Below, piece by piece: positions 7,751 through 16,544 of a stretch of 41,884 bases of DNA. The notes beneath the pieces are model-generated. The model was not told the DNA's origin and did no database searches. It saw only the letters and a list, made by a program, of their open reading frames with translations. Each line of letters opens with the position of its first letter. Within the stretch, counting starts at the first letter, position 1. The DNA is taken from NCBI GenBank assembly GCA_900316935.1, contig ONEW01000019.1, positions 1-41,884 on the forward strand. The letters are read 5' to 3'. The stretch comes from an uncultured Selenomonadales bacterium (GTDB lineage: Bacteria; Bacillota; Negativicutes; Acidaminococcales; Acidaminococcaceae). Both the position numbers and the translations under genes were made by a program.

Positions 7751-8986
7751 TCACACCTTTTTGGCAGCCTGCAGGGCCGCATATTCCACAAACTTCAAAG
7801 GAACGCCGGCCTTTTCCGCCAGGACACGGCAGTCTTCAAATTCCGGCACGGCGTTGACCTGCCGGCCATCGAGGATGCCTACCTTGACGCGCACGGGCCC
7901 CCATTCGGTCTGCACCATCTCCCAACGGCGCTCCAGCGCCGTACGCTGCACGAAATAACAGCGCACGCCCAGGGTCGTCGTCTCTTCAAAGAGCAGGCGG
8001 GTCAGGCGGTCCCGGTCGGCAGGCTGGCAAAGGGCCTTGATCATCTCGGCCGGGCGCCCCTTCTTCATGATGACCGGCTGAAGCCAGGCATCGGCCGCAC
8101 CGGCCGCCAGGAGCTGGTCAATCACATAGGGCATGATTTGGGGGTTCATATCGTCGATGTTGCATTCCAGCACCAGCATCGCCTTGGCCGGAACGCCTTC
8201 TTCCTGCGTGATGGCGGATAGTTCGCCCACATTGATGCGCAGCACATTCGGAATGGACACGTCGCGCGTGCCGGCTCCGTAGCCGGTGATTTTGCCCACG
8301 AACCCTTTCGGGATGTCCCGCACCGGGCTGGCCAGGGCCTTCAGGAGGGCGGCGCCGGTCGGGGTCGTCATTTCCTTGTCGACCGTGCCCCGGTAATGAG
8401 GCAGGTCCTGCAACAGTTCCGCCGTAGCAGGCGCCGGCACAGGCATGAGGCCGTGGGCACATTCCACGAAGCCGTAGCCGGTGCAGACCGGCGCCGTAAA
8501 GATCTTTTCGATTTTAAGGTAGCGCAGCGCCAGGATGTTGCCGACCACATCGAGAACCGTATCGATGGCTCCCACCTCATGGAAATGGATTTCCTCCACC
8601 GTTGTGCCGTGAACTTTCGCTTCGGCTTTGGCGATTTCCAGAAACACCGCCTTGGCCCGGGCAATCACTTCGGCATCCAGCTCGGAGCCGTCGAGGATGG
8701 CCTCGATGTCGTGCAGGTTCCGGTGCAGGTGGTGATGATGATGTTCATGCCCATGCGGATGGTCATGGTCATGTTCGTGCTCATGGTATTCCGGCAGATC
8801 CACATCGAAATAGGTGGCCTGGATGCCGCTCTTGTTGACGGATTTATGGATCAGGGCATACCGGCCCAGTTTCAGTTTGGCGAACTCCTTCTCCAGGTAT
8901 GCGAAGGGGACCCCCGCGTCCATCAGGGCGCCAAGGAGCATGTTGCCGCTGATGCCGGCAAACGGTTCGATAAACAGTGCTTTCAC
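7751..8986 (-). CDS. larC: Nickel pincer cofactor cyclometallase LarC
   Basis: LarC inserts nickel into the pyridinium dithiocarboxylate mononucleotide to finish the nickel-pincer (NPN) cofactor of lactate racemase and related enzymes. The 411-residue protein begins MKALFIEPFAGISGNM (the family start) and has a His-rich stretch at residues 68-92 (HEHEHDHDHPHGHEHHHHH), a likely nickel site. In some lactobacilli LarC is made by programmed frameshifting from larC1/larC2; here it is a single uninterrupted frame. The start is GTG 8986, with GGGAGG 7 bases upstream; a longer in-frame start at 9022 lies upstream of that site. It follows larB by 46 bases. No larE or larA is present in the window. Confidence 0.9.
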   Translation of the reverse strand: MKALFIEPFAGISGNMLLGALMDAGVPFAYLEKEFAKLKLGRYALIHKSVNKSGIQATYFDVDLPEYHEHEHDHDHPHGHEHHHHHLHRNLHDIEAILDGSELDAEVIARAKAVFLEIAKAEAKVHGTTVEEIHFHEVGAIDTVLDVVGNILALRYLKIEKIFTAPVCTGYGFVECAHGLMPVPAPATAELLQDLPHYRGTVDKEMTTPTGAALLKALASPVRDIPKGFVGKITGYGAGTRDVSIPNVLRINVGELSAITQEEGVPAKAMLVLECNIDDMNPQIMPYVIDQLLAAGAADAWLQPVIMKKGRPAEMIKALCQPADRDRLTRLLFEETTTLGVRCYFVQRTALERRWEMVQTEWGPVRVKVGILDGRQVNAVPEFEDCRVLAEKAGVPLKFVEYAALQAAKKV

Positions 8987-9032
8987 GTTAAAACCTCCCA
9001 AAGTCCAATGTACCTGCTGCAACCGGGACCTG

Positions 9033-9788
9033 TCAGCGCATATGGTTGATGATGCTGGCCATACGGCCGGCGCCGAAGCCGTTGTCGATGTTGACGACGG
9101 CTACACCGGCGCTGCAGCTGTTCAGCATACCCAGCAGGGCCGACAGGCCGTGGAAGTTCGCACCATAGCCGACACTCGTCGGCACGGCGATGACCGGCTT
9201 GTTGACCAGGCCCCCCACCACACTGGCGAGGGCCCCTTCCATGCCGGCCACGACGACGACGACGTTAGCCGCGCGGATGACGTCGATCTTGCCCAGCAGG
9301 CGGTGGATGCCGGCGACGCCCACATCGTAGACGCGGACCACCTTGTTGCCCATCACCTCCGCCGTCAGGGCCGCCTCTTCCGAAACGGGGAAGTCGCTCG
9401 TGCCGGCCGCGACGACGGCGATGACCCGCTTGTCATCCTTGGGCAGGGGTGCCTTCTCCAACACGATGAGCCGCGCCTCTTCGTAGTACACCGCGTCAGG
9501 CAGGTCCTTCTTGACGGCCTCGTACAGCTCCCGGCCGGCCCGGGTACCCAGCACGTTGGCATGGCGCCCGGCAAGGGTTTTGAGGATGACCGCGGCCTGG
9601 ACGGTGGTCTTGCCTTCGCAGTACACCACTTCGGGAAATCCCTGGCGGAGACTGCGGTTGTGGTCCAGTTTGGCAAACCCCAGGTCGGTCACGTTCAAAT
9701 CCTGTAATTTTTCCAGCAGTTCTTCATCCGCCATCTTGCCGTTCCGGAATTCGGACAGGAGCGTCTTCATATCGCTTTCATAACCCAT
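9033..9788 (-). CDS. larB: Nickel pincer cofactor biosynthesis carboxylase/hydrolase LarB
   Basis: LarB carboxylates nicotinic acid adenine dinucleotide and hydrolyses it, the first step of the NPN cofactor pathway. It is a 251-residue cytosolic protein related to AIR carboxylase (PurE). Family segments are DHNRSLRQGFPEVVYCEGK in the N-terminal half, AAGTSDFPVSEEA at the nucleotide-binding domain, and GANFHGLSALLGMLNSCSAGV near the end, which carries the conserved Cys. ATG 9788 has AAAGGA upstream; an alternative ATG lies 18 bases inside. It is 15 bases after the RND pump gene and precedes larC, so it is co-transcribed with both. Confidence 0.92.
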   Translation of the reverse strand: MGYESDMKTLLSEFRNGKMADEELLEKLQDLNVTDLGFAKLDHNRSLRQGFPEVVYCEGKTTVQAAVILKTLAGRHANVLGTRAGRELYEAVKKDLPDAVYYEEARLIVLEKAPLPKDDKRVIAVVAAGTSDFPVSEEAALTAEVMGNKVVRVYDVGVAGIHRLLGKIDVIRAANVVVVVAGMEGALASVVGGLVNKPVIAVPTSVGYGANFHGLSALLGMLNSCSAGVAVVNIDNGFGAGRMASIINHMR

Positions 9789-9803
9789 ATCTGTATATCC
9801 TTT

Positions 9804-12800
9804 CTATGACCGGCCGCGCCCTTGTTCCGCCCGTTTCCGGGCCCGGCGCTTCTCCAGCCAGGTTTCGGAGAGCATGTAGATCAGGGGGATGACGACCAGC
9901 GTCAAAACCGTCGAAGTCGTCAGGCCGCCAATCAGGACGACACCCATGGACTGGCGCAGTTCCGCGCCGGCACCCAGACCCAGCGCCACGGGCAGCATGC
10001 CCAGCAGCGTCGAAAGCGTCGTCATCAGGATGGGTCGCAGGCGCAGGGAACAGGCCTCCAGCACGGCATCGCGGATAGGGAGGCCCCGCCCGCGTGCCTG
10101 GTTTGCATAATCGACCAGCAGGATGGCGTTCTTCGTCACCAGGCCCAGCAGCATGGTGATCCCTATCAGGGACATCATGTTCGCCGTCTGGTTCGCCACC
10201 AGAAGGCCCAGCACAGCGCCGATGATGGCGAAGGGCAGGCTCATCATGATGACCAGGGGCTGGGACAGGCTTTCGAATTCGGCAGCCAGCACCATGTAGA
10301 TCAGGACGATGGCCATGACGATGGCTATGACCACTTCGTGGCGCACCCGGGTCATCATGTCCGAATCGCCAATCAGTTTATACCGGTAGCCGATATCCAT
10401 ATTCAGGTCCGGAATGAGCTGCGTCTGGATCGTGTTCAGCAGTTCGCCGGGCGAAATGCCGACGGTGTTCGCATACACGGCGATCTGGCGCTGCCGTCCC
10501 TCGCGGTCGATACGCGTGGGGCCGCTGCCCAGCCGGACTTCGGCGATATCGCCCAGACGCACGAACGTGCCATCCGCTGCGGACACTTTCAGGTTCTCCA
10601 CATCCTGCATGTTGCGCCGGTCGGCCCGCTCCATCTGGACGATGATGTCGTAGTCGTTGTTGCCGATGGTATAGGAATTGCCCGTGCTCTTGCCCTGGAA
10701 GGCGTATTTCACGACGTTGCCCACGCTCTGGTTATCCAGGCCGAGCTGGACCGCCTTTTTCTGGTCCAGCCGGATCATGATTTCCGGTTCGGGATCCACG
10801 CCGATGATTTCCACGTCCGTTGCACCGGGCACCTGGCGGATCTTTTCCGCCAGCGTTTCGGCATACCCCGTCAACTTCCCGATATCACTGCCGCGCAGGC
10901 CGATCTGGACGGGACGCGGGTCCCCGCGGGAGCCCTGGTTCGTGACGACGGACACCTGCATGTCGCCGATGTCCCGGAAATCGCGGCGCAGTTCCGCCAT
11001 GATGTCAAGCATACCCCGCCGCCGTTCCTCCAGCGGTTTGAGTTTGACGTTGATCGTGCCTTCGTTGACCGGTGTGCGCGTACCGCCCAGTTGCATGGCT
11101 TCGACGCGTACTTCGGGAATCTTGACGATTGTGTCTTCCAGCGGTTTCGCCCACCGTTCCATCTGTTCCAGGCTGACGCCCGGCGGCGCCTTCATGCGTA
11201 CGCGGAATTCGCCCGAATCGTAAACGGGCTGCAGTTCCGTGCCGACAAAGGGAATCAGCACCAGGTTCAGGGCCAGGGAGATGACGGCGCCCCCGATGAT
11301 CTTCCCGGGATGCTGCACGGCGTAATACATGCAGCGGTTATATTGCAGGCGGATGTATTGGAACCACCGTTCGAAACGGTCCAGGAAAGCCGTCAAAACC
11401 CGCGGGCGACGGCTGTCCTGGCGGCGGCTGTCCTGCTTCCGCAGCCAGTGGGCCGACACCATGGGTGTCAGCGTATAGGCCGAAATGGTCGAGAAAATCA
11501 GGGCGAAGGCCACCGTCAGGCCGAACTGCTTGAAATACTGCCCGACGACCTCGCCCATGCTGCCGATAGGTACGAAGACGGCCAGAAGGGACATGGATGT
11601 GGCCAGAATGGCCAGGACCAGTTCCTTCGTAGCATCCGCCGCAGCTGTATAGGGGTCCTTCCCCAGTTCCAGATGATGAAATACGTTTTCGACGAGCACG
11701 ATGGCGTCGTCAATCAGGAACCCGACGGCCAGAGACAAGCCCATGAGGGACATGTTGTTCAGGGTGAAGCCCATGAGCCGCATCAGGTAGAACGTGGCGA
11801 TGATGGAGGTGGGAATGGCCAGGCCGCCGATGATGGTGGCCCGGATATCGCCAAGGAACAGGTACGTAATGAACAAGGCCAGGAACCCACCGAAGAGGAT
11901 CGTGTTCCAGACGTCGGCCACGTTTTCGCGGATATACCGCGACTGGTCCATGACGATGTCCATCTTGATGTCCGGCGGCATGTCGCTGGCCATAATCTGC
12001 TGCAGCCGCTCGTTGACCGTGTCGATGACCTGCACCGTGTTCGTGCGGGACTGCTTGCGGATCGCGAGTGTCACGGACGGCACGCCGTTCGTGCGGGAAT
12101 AGGTCTCCTCATCTTCCCAGGAGTCTTCCACATCGGCCACGTCGGTCAGCAGGATGGGCTTGCCGTTGCGGCTGGCGACGGCGATGTCCTTGAAATCGTC
12201 GACCGTGTTCATCTTGCCCATGGTGCGGATGGTGATGGTGTTGTCGTCCCCACGGATTTTGCCGCCAGGCGTGTTGATGTTGGCGCTATTGACCTTGGAC
12301 AGGACGGTCTGGACGGGGATGCCGTACTGGTTCAGCTTGTCCGGCTTCACATGGATCTTGATGGCGCGGTCGCTGGCACCGGAAACGGACACATCGGCCA
12401 CGCCGTCCAGCATTTGCAGGTCGTCGACCACGGCATCATGCAGAATCCGGCGGATTTCCCCCGTACTGCGTTCGGAGGAGGAAAAACTATAGGTCGCGAT
12501 GGCCATGGAGGCCATATCGAAACGCTGTACGACCGGCTCGTCGATATCGTCGGGCAGCCGTTTGCGCACGCCCGCCACCTTTTCGCGGACTTCGCTGGCC
12601 ATCTGGCGCGGATCCGTTCCAATCTCGAATTCGAGGACCGTCTGCGAATACCCCTCGCGGATGGTGGATGAAATTGTCTTGATGCCGGAAACCTGGCTGA
12701 CGCGGTTCTCAATCGGTTTGGTGACCAGCGTCTCCATCTCTTCCGGCGCCGTGCCTTCGTACGTGACGGTGACACCGACGAGGGGCAGGTCGATATCGGG

Positions 12801-12905
12801 GTACAGGTCGATGCCCAGGGTCGGGTACGACCGGATGCCGAACACGACCAGCACAAGGATGAACATCGTCGTGAAGACAGGGCGCTTGATGAATGTCTCA
12901 ATCAT
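9804..12905 (-). CDS. RND efflux pump, inner-membrane permease (HAE1/AcrB type)
   Basis: A proton-driven exporter subunit of 1033 residues, a normal length for AcrB/MexB-type transporters. It starts MIETFIKRPVFTTMFIL (first transmembrane helix), has two large periplasmic loops and twelve expected membrane helices. The helix-4 proton relay GFLIDDAIVLVEN has both Asp residues. The substrate cannot be told from sequence; HAE1 members export hydrophobic drugs, bile salts or lipids. It needs the adaptor encoded just before it (9-base gap) and an outer-membrane TolC-type channel, which is not in the window. Its presence argues for a diderm cell. The C-terminus is basic (KRRARKRAEQGRGRS). Confidence 0.95.
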   Translation of the reverse strand: MIETFIKRPVFTTMFILVLVVFGIRSYPTLGIDLYPDIDLPLVGVTVTYEGTAPEEMETLVTKPIENRVSQVSGIKTISSTIREGYSQTVLEFEIGTDPRQMASEVREKVAGVRKRLPDDIDEPVVQRFDMASMAIATYSFSSSERSTGEIRRILHDAVVDDLQMLDGVADVSVSGASDRAIKIHVKPDKLNQYGIPVQTVLSKVNSANINTPGGKIRGDDNTITIRTMGKMNTVDDFKDIAVASRNGKPILLTDVADVEDSWEDEETYSRTNGVPSVTLAIRKQSRTNTVQVIDTVNERLQQIMASDMPPDIKMDIVMDQSRYIRENVADVWNTILFGGFLALFITYLFLGDIRATIIGGLAIPTSIIATFYLMRLMGFTLNNMSLMGLSLAVGFLIDDAIVLVENVFHHLELGKDPYTAAADATKELVLAILATSMSLLAVFVPIGSMGEVVGQYFKQFGLTVAFALIFSTISAYTLTPMVSAHWLRKQDSRRQDSRRPRVLTAFLDRFERWFQYIRLQYNRCMYYAVQHPGKIIGGAVISLALNLVLIPFVGTELQPVYDSGEFRVRMKAPPGVSLEQMERWAKPLEDTIVKIPEVRVEAMQLGGTRTPVNEGTINVKLKPLEERRRGMLDIMAELRRDFRDIGDMQVSVVTNQGSRGDPRPVQIGLRGSDIGKLTGYAETLAEKIRQVPGATDVEIIGVDPEPEIMIRLDQKKAVQLGLDNQSVGNVVKYAFQGKSTGNSYTIGNNDYDIIVQMERADRRNMQDVENLKVSAADGTFVRLGDIAEVRLGSGPTRIDREGRQRQIAVYANTVGISPGELLNTIQTQLIPDLNMDIGYRYKLIGDSDMMTRVRHEVVIAIVMAIVLIYMVLAAEFESLSQPLVIMMSLPFAIIGAVLGLLVANQTANMMSLIGITMLLGLVTKNAILLVDYANQARGRGLPIRDAVLEACSLRLRPILMTTLSTLLGMLPVALGLGAGAELRQSMGVVLIGGLTTSTVLTLVVIPLIYMLSETWLEKRRARKRAEQGRGRS

Positions 12906-12914
12906 GATGTCCCG

Positions 12915-14039
12915 TCAGTCCTTTTCTCCGGAAACCTTCACGGAACTTCCTTCGCGGATCTTGTTCTGTCCGCCTGTAATGACCAGATCCTGTTCCGTGA
13001 CGCCGTCCAGGATCTCGACCAGGTTGTCGCCGATATAGCCCGTCTTGATGATGCGGCGCACGGCGTGGCCGTCCTGGATGACGTAGACCGTCCGCTGGTC
13101 ATCGCGCATGACGATGGCCGACAGGGGTACGGTCAGGGCGTTCTCCTTGGGTACGGCCGTAATCGTCGTGTCGGCGTACACGCCGCCGCGCAGGCGCCCG
13201 TCCCCGTTGTCGACGCCCACTTCCGCCTCGAAAGTGCGCGACGCGCCTTCCGCGACAGGACTGATATGGGTGATGGTTCCCGCCACGTGCTTGTCATTGC
13301 CCTTCATGGATTCAATCACGAAATCCACCGTACCGCCCGGTTCAATGCTGCTCACATACCCTTCGGGGACGTTGATCTTCGCCCGCAGGGTGGAAATGTC
13401 CGCAATGTTGAACAAGGCTGTGCCTGTCTTGGCGTAATACCCTTCCTGGTAATAGCGTTTCTGGATGATGCCGGCCCGCGGCGTCAGGACCGTGGTGCCG
13501 CCGCTCTCCGACTCACGCAGTTTCAGGTTGCCCCGGGCGGCGTTCAGCTTGCCCCGCGCGTTTTCCAGGGCAAAGCGCATGTTGTCCAGGGTCTCCTGGG
13601 AAATGGCTCCCTGCCCGTACAGTGTCTCGTAACGCTGCAGGTCCGTCTGGGCCTTTTCATAATTCGTCTTCGCGTCCATATAGAGACCGCGCGCATTCAA
13701 CAGATTGGCCGACGTATCGGCCTGTTCCAGGACTGCCAGAGGCTGTCCCGCCGTCACAGCCTGTCCTTCCTCGACGAGCACCTTCTCGATACGCCCGTCG
13801 ACCTTGGCAGCCACATCGGCCTGCCAGATTGGATCCAGAGTGCCGGAAAAGCGGAATTTCGGCACAATCGTCTGCCGCTTCGGGTGGTCCGCCGTGACGA
13901 CGGCGACCCTGCCCTGGCGGCTGCTCTTTGCCTCGTCGCTCCGGGCCAGGATGTTCGCAACGACCCGGAACGCGACAATCCCCACCAGCACGGCGAGAAT
14001 GCCGATCAGGATTTTCGCCCTCTTATCTCGAATCTGCAT
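12915..14039 (-). CDS. RND efflux adaptor (membrane fusion protein, AcrA/HlyD type)
   Basis: A 374-residue periplasmic adaptor linking the RND permease to an outer-membrane channel. It has an N-terminal signal anchor (about residues 10-29, AKILIGILAVLVGIVAFRVV), lipoyl/barrel-sandwich halves around KVDGRIEKVLVEEGQAVTAGQPLAVL, a short helical hairpin (YMDAKTNYEKAQTDLQRYETLY...), a beta-barrel and a membrane-proximal domain. There is no lipobox. ATG 14039 is used because GGGAGAGAGG precedes it; an in-frame upstream start lies well inside pilO. The first 17 bases overlap the end of pilO, so the pump is translationally linked to the pilus genes. Confidence 0.92.
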   Translation of the reverse strand: MQIRDKRAKILIGILAVLVGIVAFRVVANILARSDEAKSSRQGRVAVVTADHPKRQTIVPKFRFSGTLDPIWQADVAAKVDGRIEKVLVEEGQAVTAGQPLAVLEQADTSANLLNARGLYMDAKTNYEKAQTDLQRYETLYGQGAISQETLDNMRFALENARGKLNAARGNLKLRESESGGTTVLTPRAGIIQKRYYQEGYYAKTGTALFNIADISTLRAKINVPEGYVSSIEPGGTVDFVIESMKGNDKHVAGTITHISPVAEGASRTFEAEVGVDNGDGRLRGGVYADTTITAVPKENALTVPLSAIVMRDDQRTVYVIQDGHAVRRIIKTGYIGDNLVEILDGVTEQDLVITGGQNKIREGSSVKVSGEKD

Positions 14040-14682
14040 GGTGCCTCTCTCCCTTATCCGCCGGACCGTTTTTTCCGCCCGGGAAAGCCATATAGGCGCA
14101 CAAACGGGCCTGGAACGCAAGACGTCCCCCCGGCCCGGAACGCAAAATTCCTCCGCGGAAGCGCTTGCAGCCGCCCGTTTCCTCTACCGTTTCCAGAAAC
14201 CGCAGCCAGTCTGCGAAAGGCGCGGTCCCCTCCAATTCCAGTTCCAGATAGTGCCTGCCGTCCTGTCCCCTGACAGGTACGGGCTGCTTCTGCCGGAGCA
14301 GGCCGAGACGTATGCCCTGCCTCGCTGCTTCCGCAGAAAGAGCCGCCATAAGGGTTCCGCCGTCCGCCCGGTCCGGCAGACGGCATCGTAAAGTTTCCAG
14401 TTCCTCCCGCTGCTGCCGGGACAGACCGTCCACGTCCTGTATCCCGGTGCCGGCAACCCGCTCGTACAGGCGGATTTCCTGTTCCCGTCCGGCCGTTTCC
14501 GTCTCCAGGGATTCTGTCTGCGCCGCCAGGGGCGCCGTGACGCGGACCTGTACCAGGACGCCCGCCAGAACGGCCGCCAGCAGTACCAGTGCTTTCCGGC
14601 TTTCCGGTCCCAGGCGGGATGCCACCCGGTCCTCATAGAGGCGTTGCAACGGAATAAGCCAGGCAGGGATGCCGTACTTCAT
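14023..14682 (-). CDS. PilO-like type IV pilus inner-membrane protein
   Basis: A 219-residue protein with one membrane helix (about 29-51, RKALVLLAAVLAGVLVQVRV), a coiled coil rich in Glu/Gln/Arg (about 55-105) and a C-terminal ferredoxin-like domain containing HYLELELEGTAPFADWLRFLETVEE. That layout is typical of PilO/GspM proteins that pair with PilN in the pilus or type II secretion alignment complex. It overlaps the upstream PilM-PilN gene by ATGA, which indicates coupled translation and stoichiometric expression. The call rests on layout and context more than on strong motifs. An alternative is a GspM-like part of a secretion or competence pseudopilus. Confidence 0.7.
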   Translation of the reverse strand: MKYGIPAWLIPLQRLYEDRVASRLGPESRKALVLLAAVLAGVLVQVRVTAPLAAQTESLETETAGREQEIRLYERVAGTGIQDVDGLSRQQREELETLRCRLPDRADGGTLMAALSAEAARQGIRLGLLRQKQPVPVRGQDGRHYLELELEGTAPFADWLRFLETVEETGGCKRFRGGILRSGPGGRLAFQARLCAYMAFPGGKNGPADKGERHHADSR

Positions 14683-15872
14683 CGGACCGTCACCCCGCCT
14701 TCCCCGTTCCGCCCGCGGCCCGGACTGCTGTTCGGGCCGCCGGAGCCGCGGTGGGGCGGTTCCGTTTCCGGCAAAGCCGCCACGGTGCGGAGCGTGAACT
14801 GCAGCCCCGCTGCCCCGCCGGTACCCGTCTCCAGCAGCACGGTCTCCCTGAACAGGGGATGCTGCCGAAGGGTGCCGGCAAAACGCTGCACAGCTTCAGC
14901 CGACAGGGCCTCCCCCCGCAGCACGAAGGCCTCCGTCTCCTGGCGCACCTCCGTCAGGCGGCAGGTGTCGGGGATGCAGCGGGACAATGCCTCCAGAATC
15001 ATGTGCCAGCGGACCTGCCCGCCGCCGGACGCTGCAAGGGCGGCCCGGCGTCTCCCGATCTCCTCTGTCACCATCTGGGACCGGCGGTACCGGCGGGCCG
15101 GTTCCGCCAGCTGCGTCAGCCGGAATGCCGCCGTCGCGGCAGCATCACGGGCCCGGACATAGCGGAAGGCGGTCCAGCCGCCGTGCAACAGCGTGACAGC
15201 CAGGACCAGGACCGCGGCGGCACGGTAGGCCAGCCCTTTGGCACTGCCGTCCTGCCGTTTCTCCCGCGGCAGCAGATTCACATGCAGGGGTCGCCCCGTC
15301 TCCGGGGCGGCCGTATCCACCTGGACGCACGTCAGGCCCAACCGGGCCGTCAGTTCCTCCAGAGCGTCGCCCCGCTCCCGGGGCAGCGCCGCCAGGACCA
15401 GTTCACTGTCCCCTTCCTGCGGTTCCCGCCGCGTGCGGAAGACGCCGTCCAGATAAAACGTGTCCGCCTCGTACGGTACATACTGCCCGGCTTCCCAGGC
15501 CAGGAATTCGCGGAGTTCCCTGTCATTCAGCCAAGGCAGCTGCAGGACCTTCACTGCACAGGCTCCGGGCGGTAAAACCCAGATGCACGACGGGGCACCG
15601 AACCCCCGCAGCCGCGGGCGGATCCATTCCGCCGTTTCCACGGGGTGGTTCAGGAAATTGAGCTCCCGGAAGGCCGGTGGCAGCACCTCGCGACGCTCCC
15701 GGCCGTCCCGCCGGATGCAGATTTCCGCTGCCGTCCATTCCAGCGTGACCGGCACCGGATGTATCAGATGCCGCACAAAGGGCGGCATCAGTCTTTCCGC
15801 CAGCCGGGCCGCCTGCCGCGCCAGCGTCCGTTCTGCCGGCCGTTCCGCCGGCGGGGTGGTCTGCACCGTCAT
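14679..15872 (-). CDS. PilM-PilN fusion protein (GspL-like)
   Basis: A 397-residue protein with two parts. Residues about 40-195 resemble the cytosolic PilM fold in reduced form (LPWLNDRELREFLAWEAGQYVPY and a later ARLGLTCVQVDTAAPE). Residues 197-205 (HVNLLPREK) are the classic start of PilN, followed by a membrane helix (about 214-237), a coiled coil and a small periplasmic domain. PilM and PilN are normally separate; a single-chain arrangement resembles GspL of type II secretion. PilM is usually about 350 residues, so this one is shortened. ATG 15872 is chosen because GGGAGGTGG lies just upstream and the start overlaps the prepilin peptidase stop (ATGA). A longer in-frame start near 16517 would only read through the peptidase gene in the wrong frame. 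Confidence 0.72.
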   Translation of the reverse strand: MTVQTTPPAERPAERTLARQAARLAERLMPPFVRHLIHPVPVTLEWTAAEICIRRDGRERREVLPPAFRELNFLNHPVETAEWIRPRLRGFGAPSCIWVLPPGACAVKVLQLPWLNDRELREFLAWEAGQYVPYEADTFYLDGVFRTRREPQEGDSELVLAALPRERGDALEELTARLGLTCVQVDTAAPETGRPLHVNLLPREKRQDGSAKGLAYRAAAVLVLAVTLLHGGWTAFRYVRARDAAATAAFRLTQLAEPARRYRRSQMVTEEIGRRRAALAASGGGQVRWHMILEALSRCIPDTCRLTEVRQETEAFVLRGEALSAEAVQRFAGTLRQHPLFRETVLLETGTGGAAGLQFTLRTVAALPETEPPHRGSGGPNSSPGRGRNGEGGVTVR

Positions 15873-16513
15873 CGTCCGCCACCTCCCAGCAACAGGGAGT
15901 AGAAGCAAGACAAGAGCGGCGCGCCATGGAAGAAGGCCGCCCAGGCTCCCCCGCCGAGGAAGGGTCCGAACGGCAGTACCCGCTGCCGTCCGGCGCGGCC
16001 GCAGCAAAGCAGGACGAAGGCCGCTGCCCCGCCAGCCAGGAAAGCCGCACCGAGGCAGAGCAGCATCCGTTCCGGTCCCAGCCAGAATCCCAGCGCTCCG
16101 GCGAACTTCACGTCGCCCCTCCCCAGGCCGCCGCGGCTGATCCAGCGAATCAGGGCAAGCAGGCCGCCGCCAGTCAAGGCACCGGCCAGGGCATGGGGCC
16201 AGAACGTACCCTGCCAGGCGGCACGGAGCAGCCCGGACAGGGCCAGCACGACCAGTCCTTCGTCCAGGATCAGCAGATGATCCAGATCCTCGGCGACAGC
16301 AAAGACCAGACACGCCGCAAACACAAAGACCGGCAGCAGTTCCGGGCCCGGCGGGACCTGGCGTCCCGCGGCGGCAAAGGCCAGTCCGGAGGCAAGGGCC
16401 GTCCAACGGCCCCGACACAACGACGCGGATCCCGTCAGGCGGACTGCCTGCCTGTGGAGGAACCGGCCAGTGGCGAGCCCTCCCAGAAAATACAGCATCA
16501 AAATGACTTTCAT
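15869..16513 (-). CDS. Minimal prepilin peptidase (A24 domain only)
   Basis: A 214-residue membrane aspartic protease that would cleave type IV prepilin leaders at the cytosolic face. The two catalytic Asp regions are present: EDLDHLLILD (Asp76/78) and GLGRGDVKF (Asp134). The N-terminal domain of PilD that methylates pilins, including its GSFLNVVIYRLP-like start and paired CxxC motifs, is absent; only GGLATGRFLHRQ remains. It therefore probably cleaves without methylating, as in small archaeal or Tad-type enzymes. ATG 16513 has AAAGGAG at ideal distance. It heads the pilMN-pilO-RND operon; no pilin, ATPase (PilB/T) or PilC gene is in the window. Confidence 0.8.
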   Translation of the reverse strand: MKVILMLYFLGGLATGRFLHRQAVRLTGSASLCRGRWTALASGLAFAAAGRQVPPGPELLPVFVFAACLVFAVAEDLDHLLILDEGLVVLALSGLLRAAWQGTFWPHALAGALTGGGLLALIRWISRGGLGRGDVKFAGALGFWLGPERMLLCLGAAFLAGGAAAFVLLCCGRAGRQRVLPFGPFLGGGAWAAFFHGAPLLSCFYSLLLGGGGR

Positions 16514-16544
16514 GCACACTCCTTTCCGCTTGCGCGGCCGTGCC

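Noticed and set aside
8693..8800. Repeat-like CAT/ATG-rich stretch in larC suggesting a short tandem repeat or a frameshift site
   Set aside because: It encodes the His-rich metal-binding segment of LarC and the frame stays open through it.
9822..12671. Very long open frames on the plus strand opposite the RND pump, ppsA, glyS, the radical SAM gene and others
   Set aside because: They mirror real minus-strand genes, lack ribosome sites and family motifs, and are expected in GC-rich DNA with biased third positions.
15873..16517. Longer version of the PilM-PilN protein starting near 16517
   Set aside because: The extra 215 residues are low-complexity Gly/Arg/Pro/Cys sequence from reading the prepilin peptidase gene out of frame; the ATG at 15872 has a good ribosome site.
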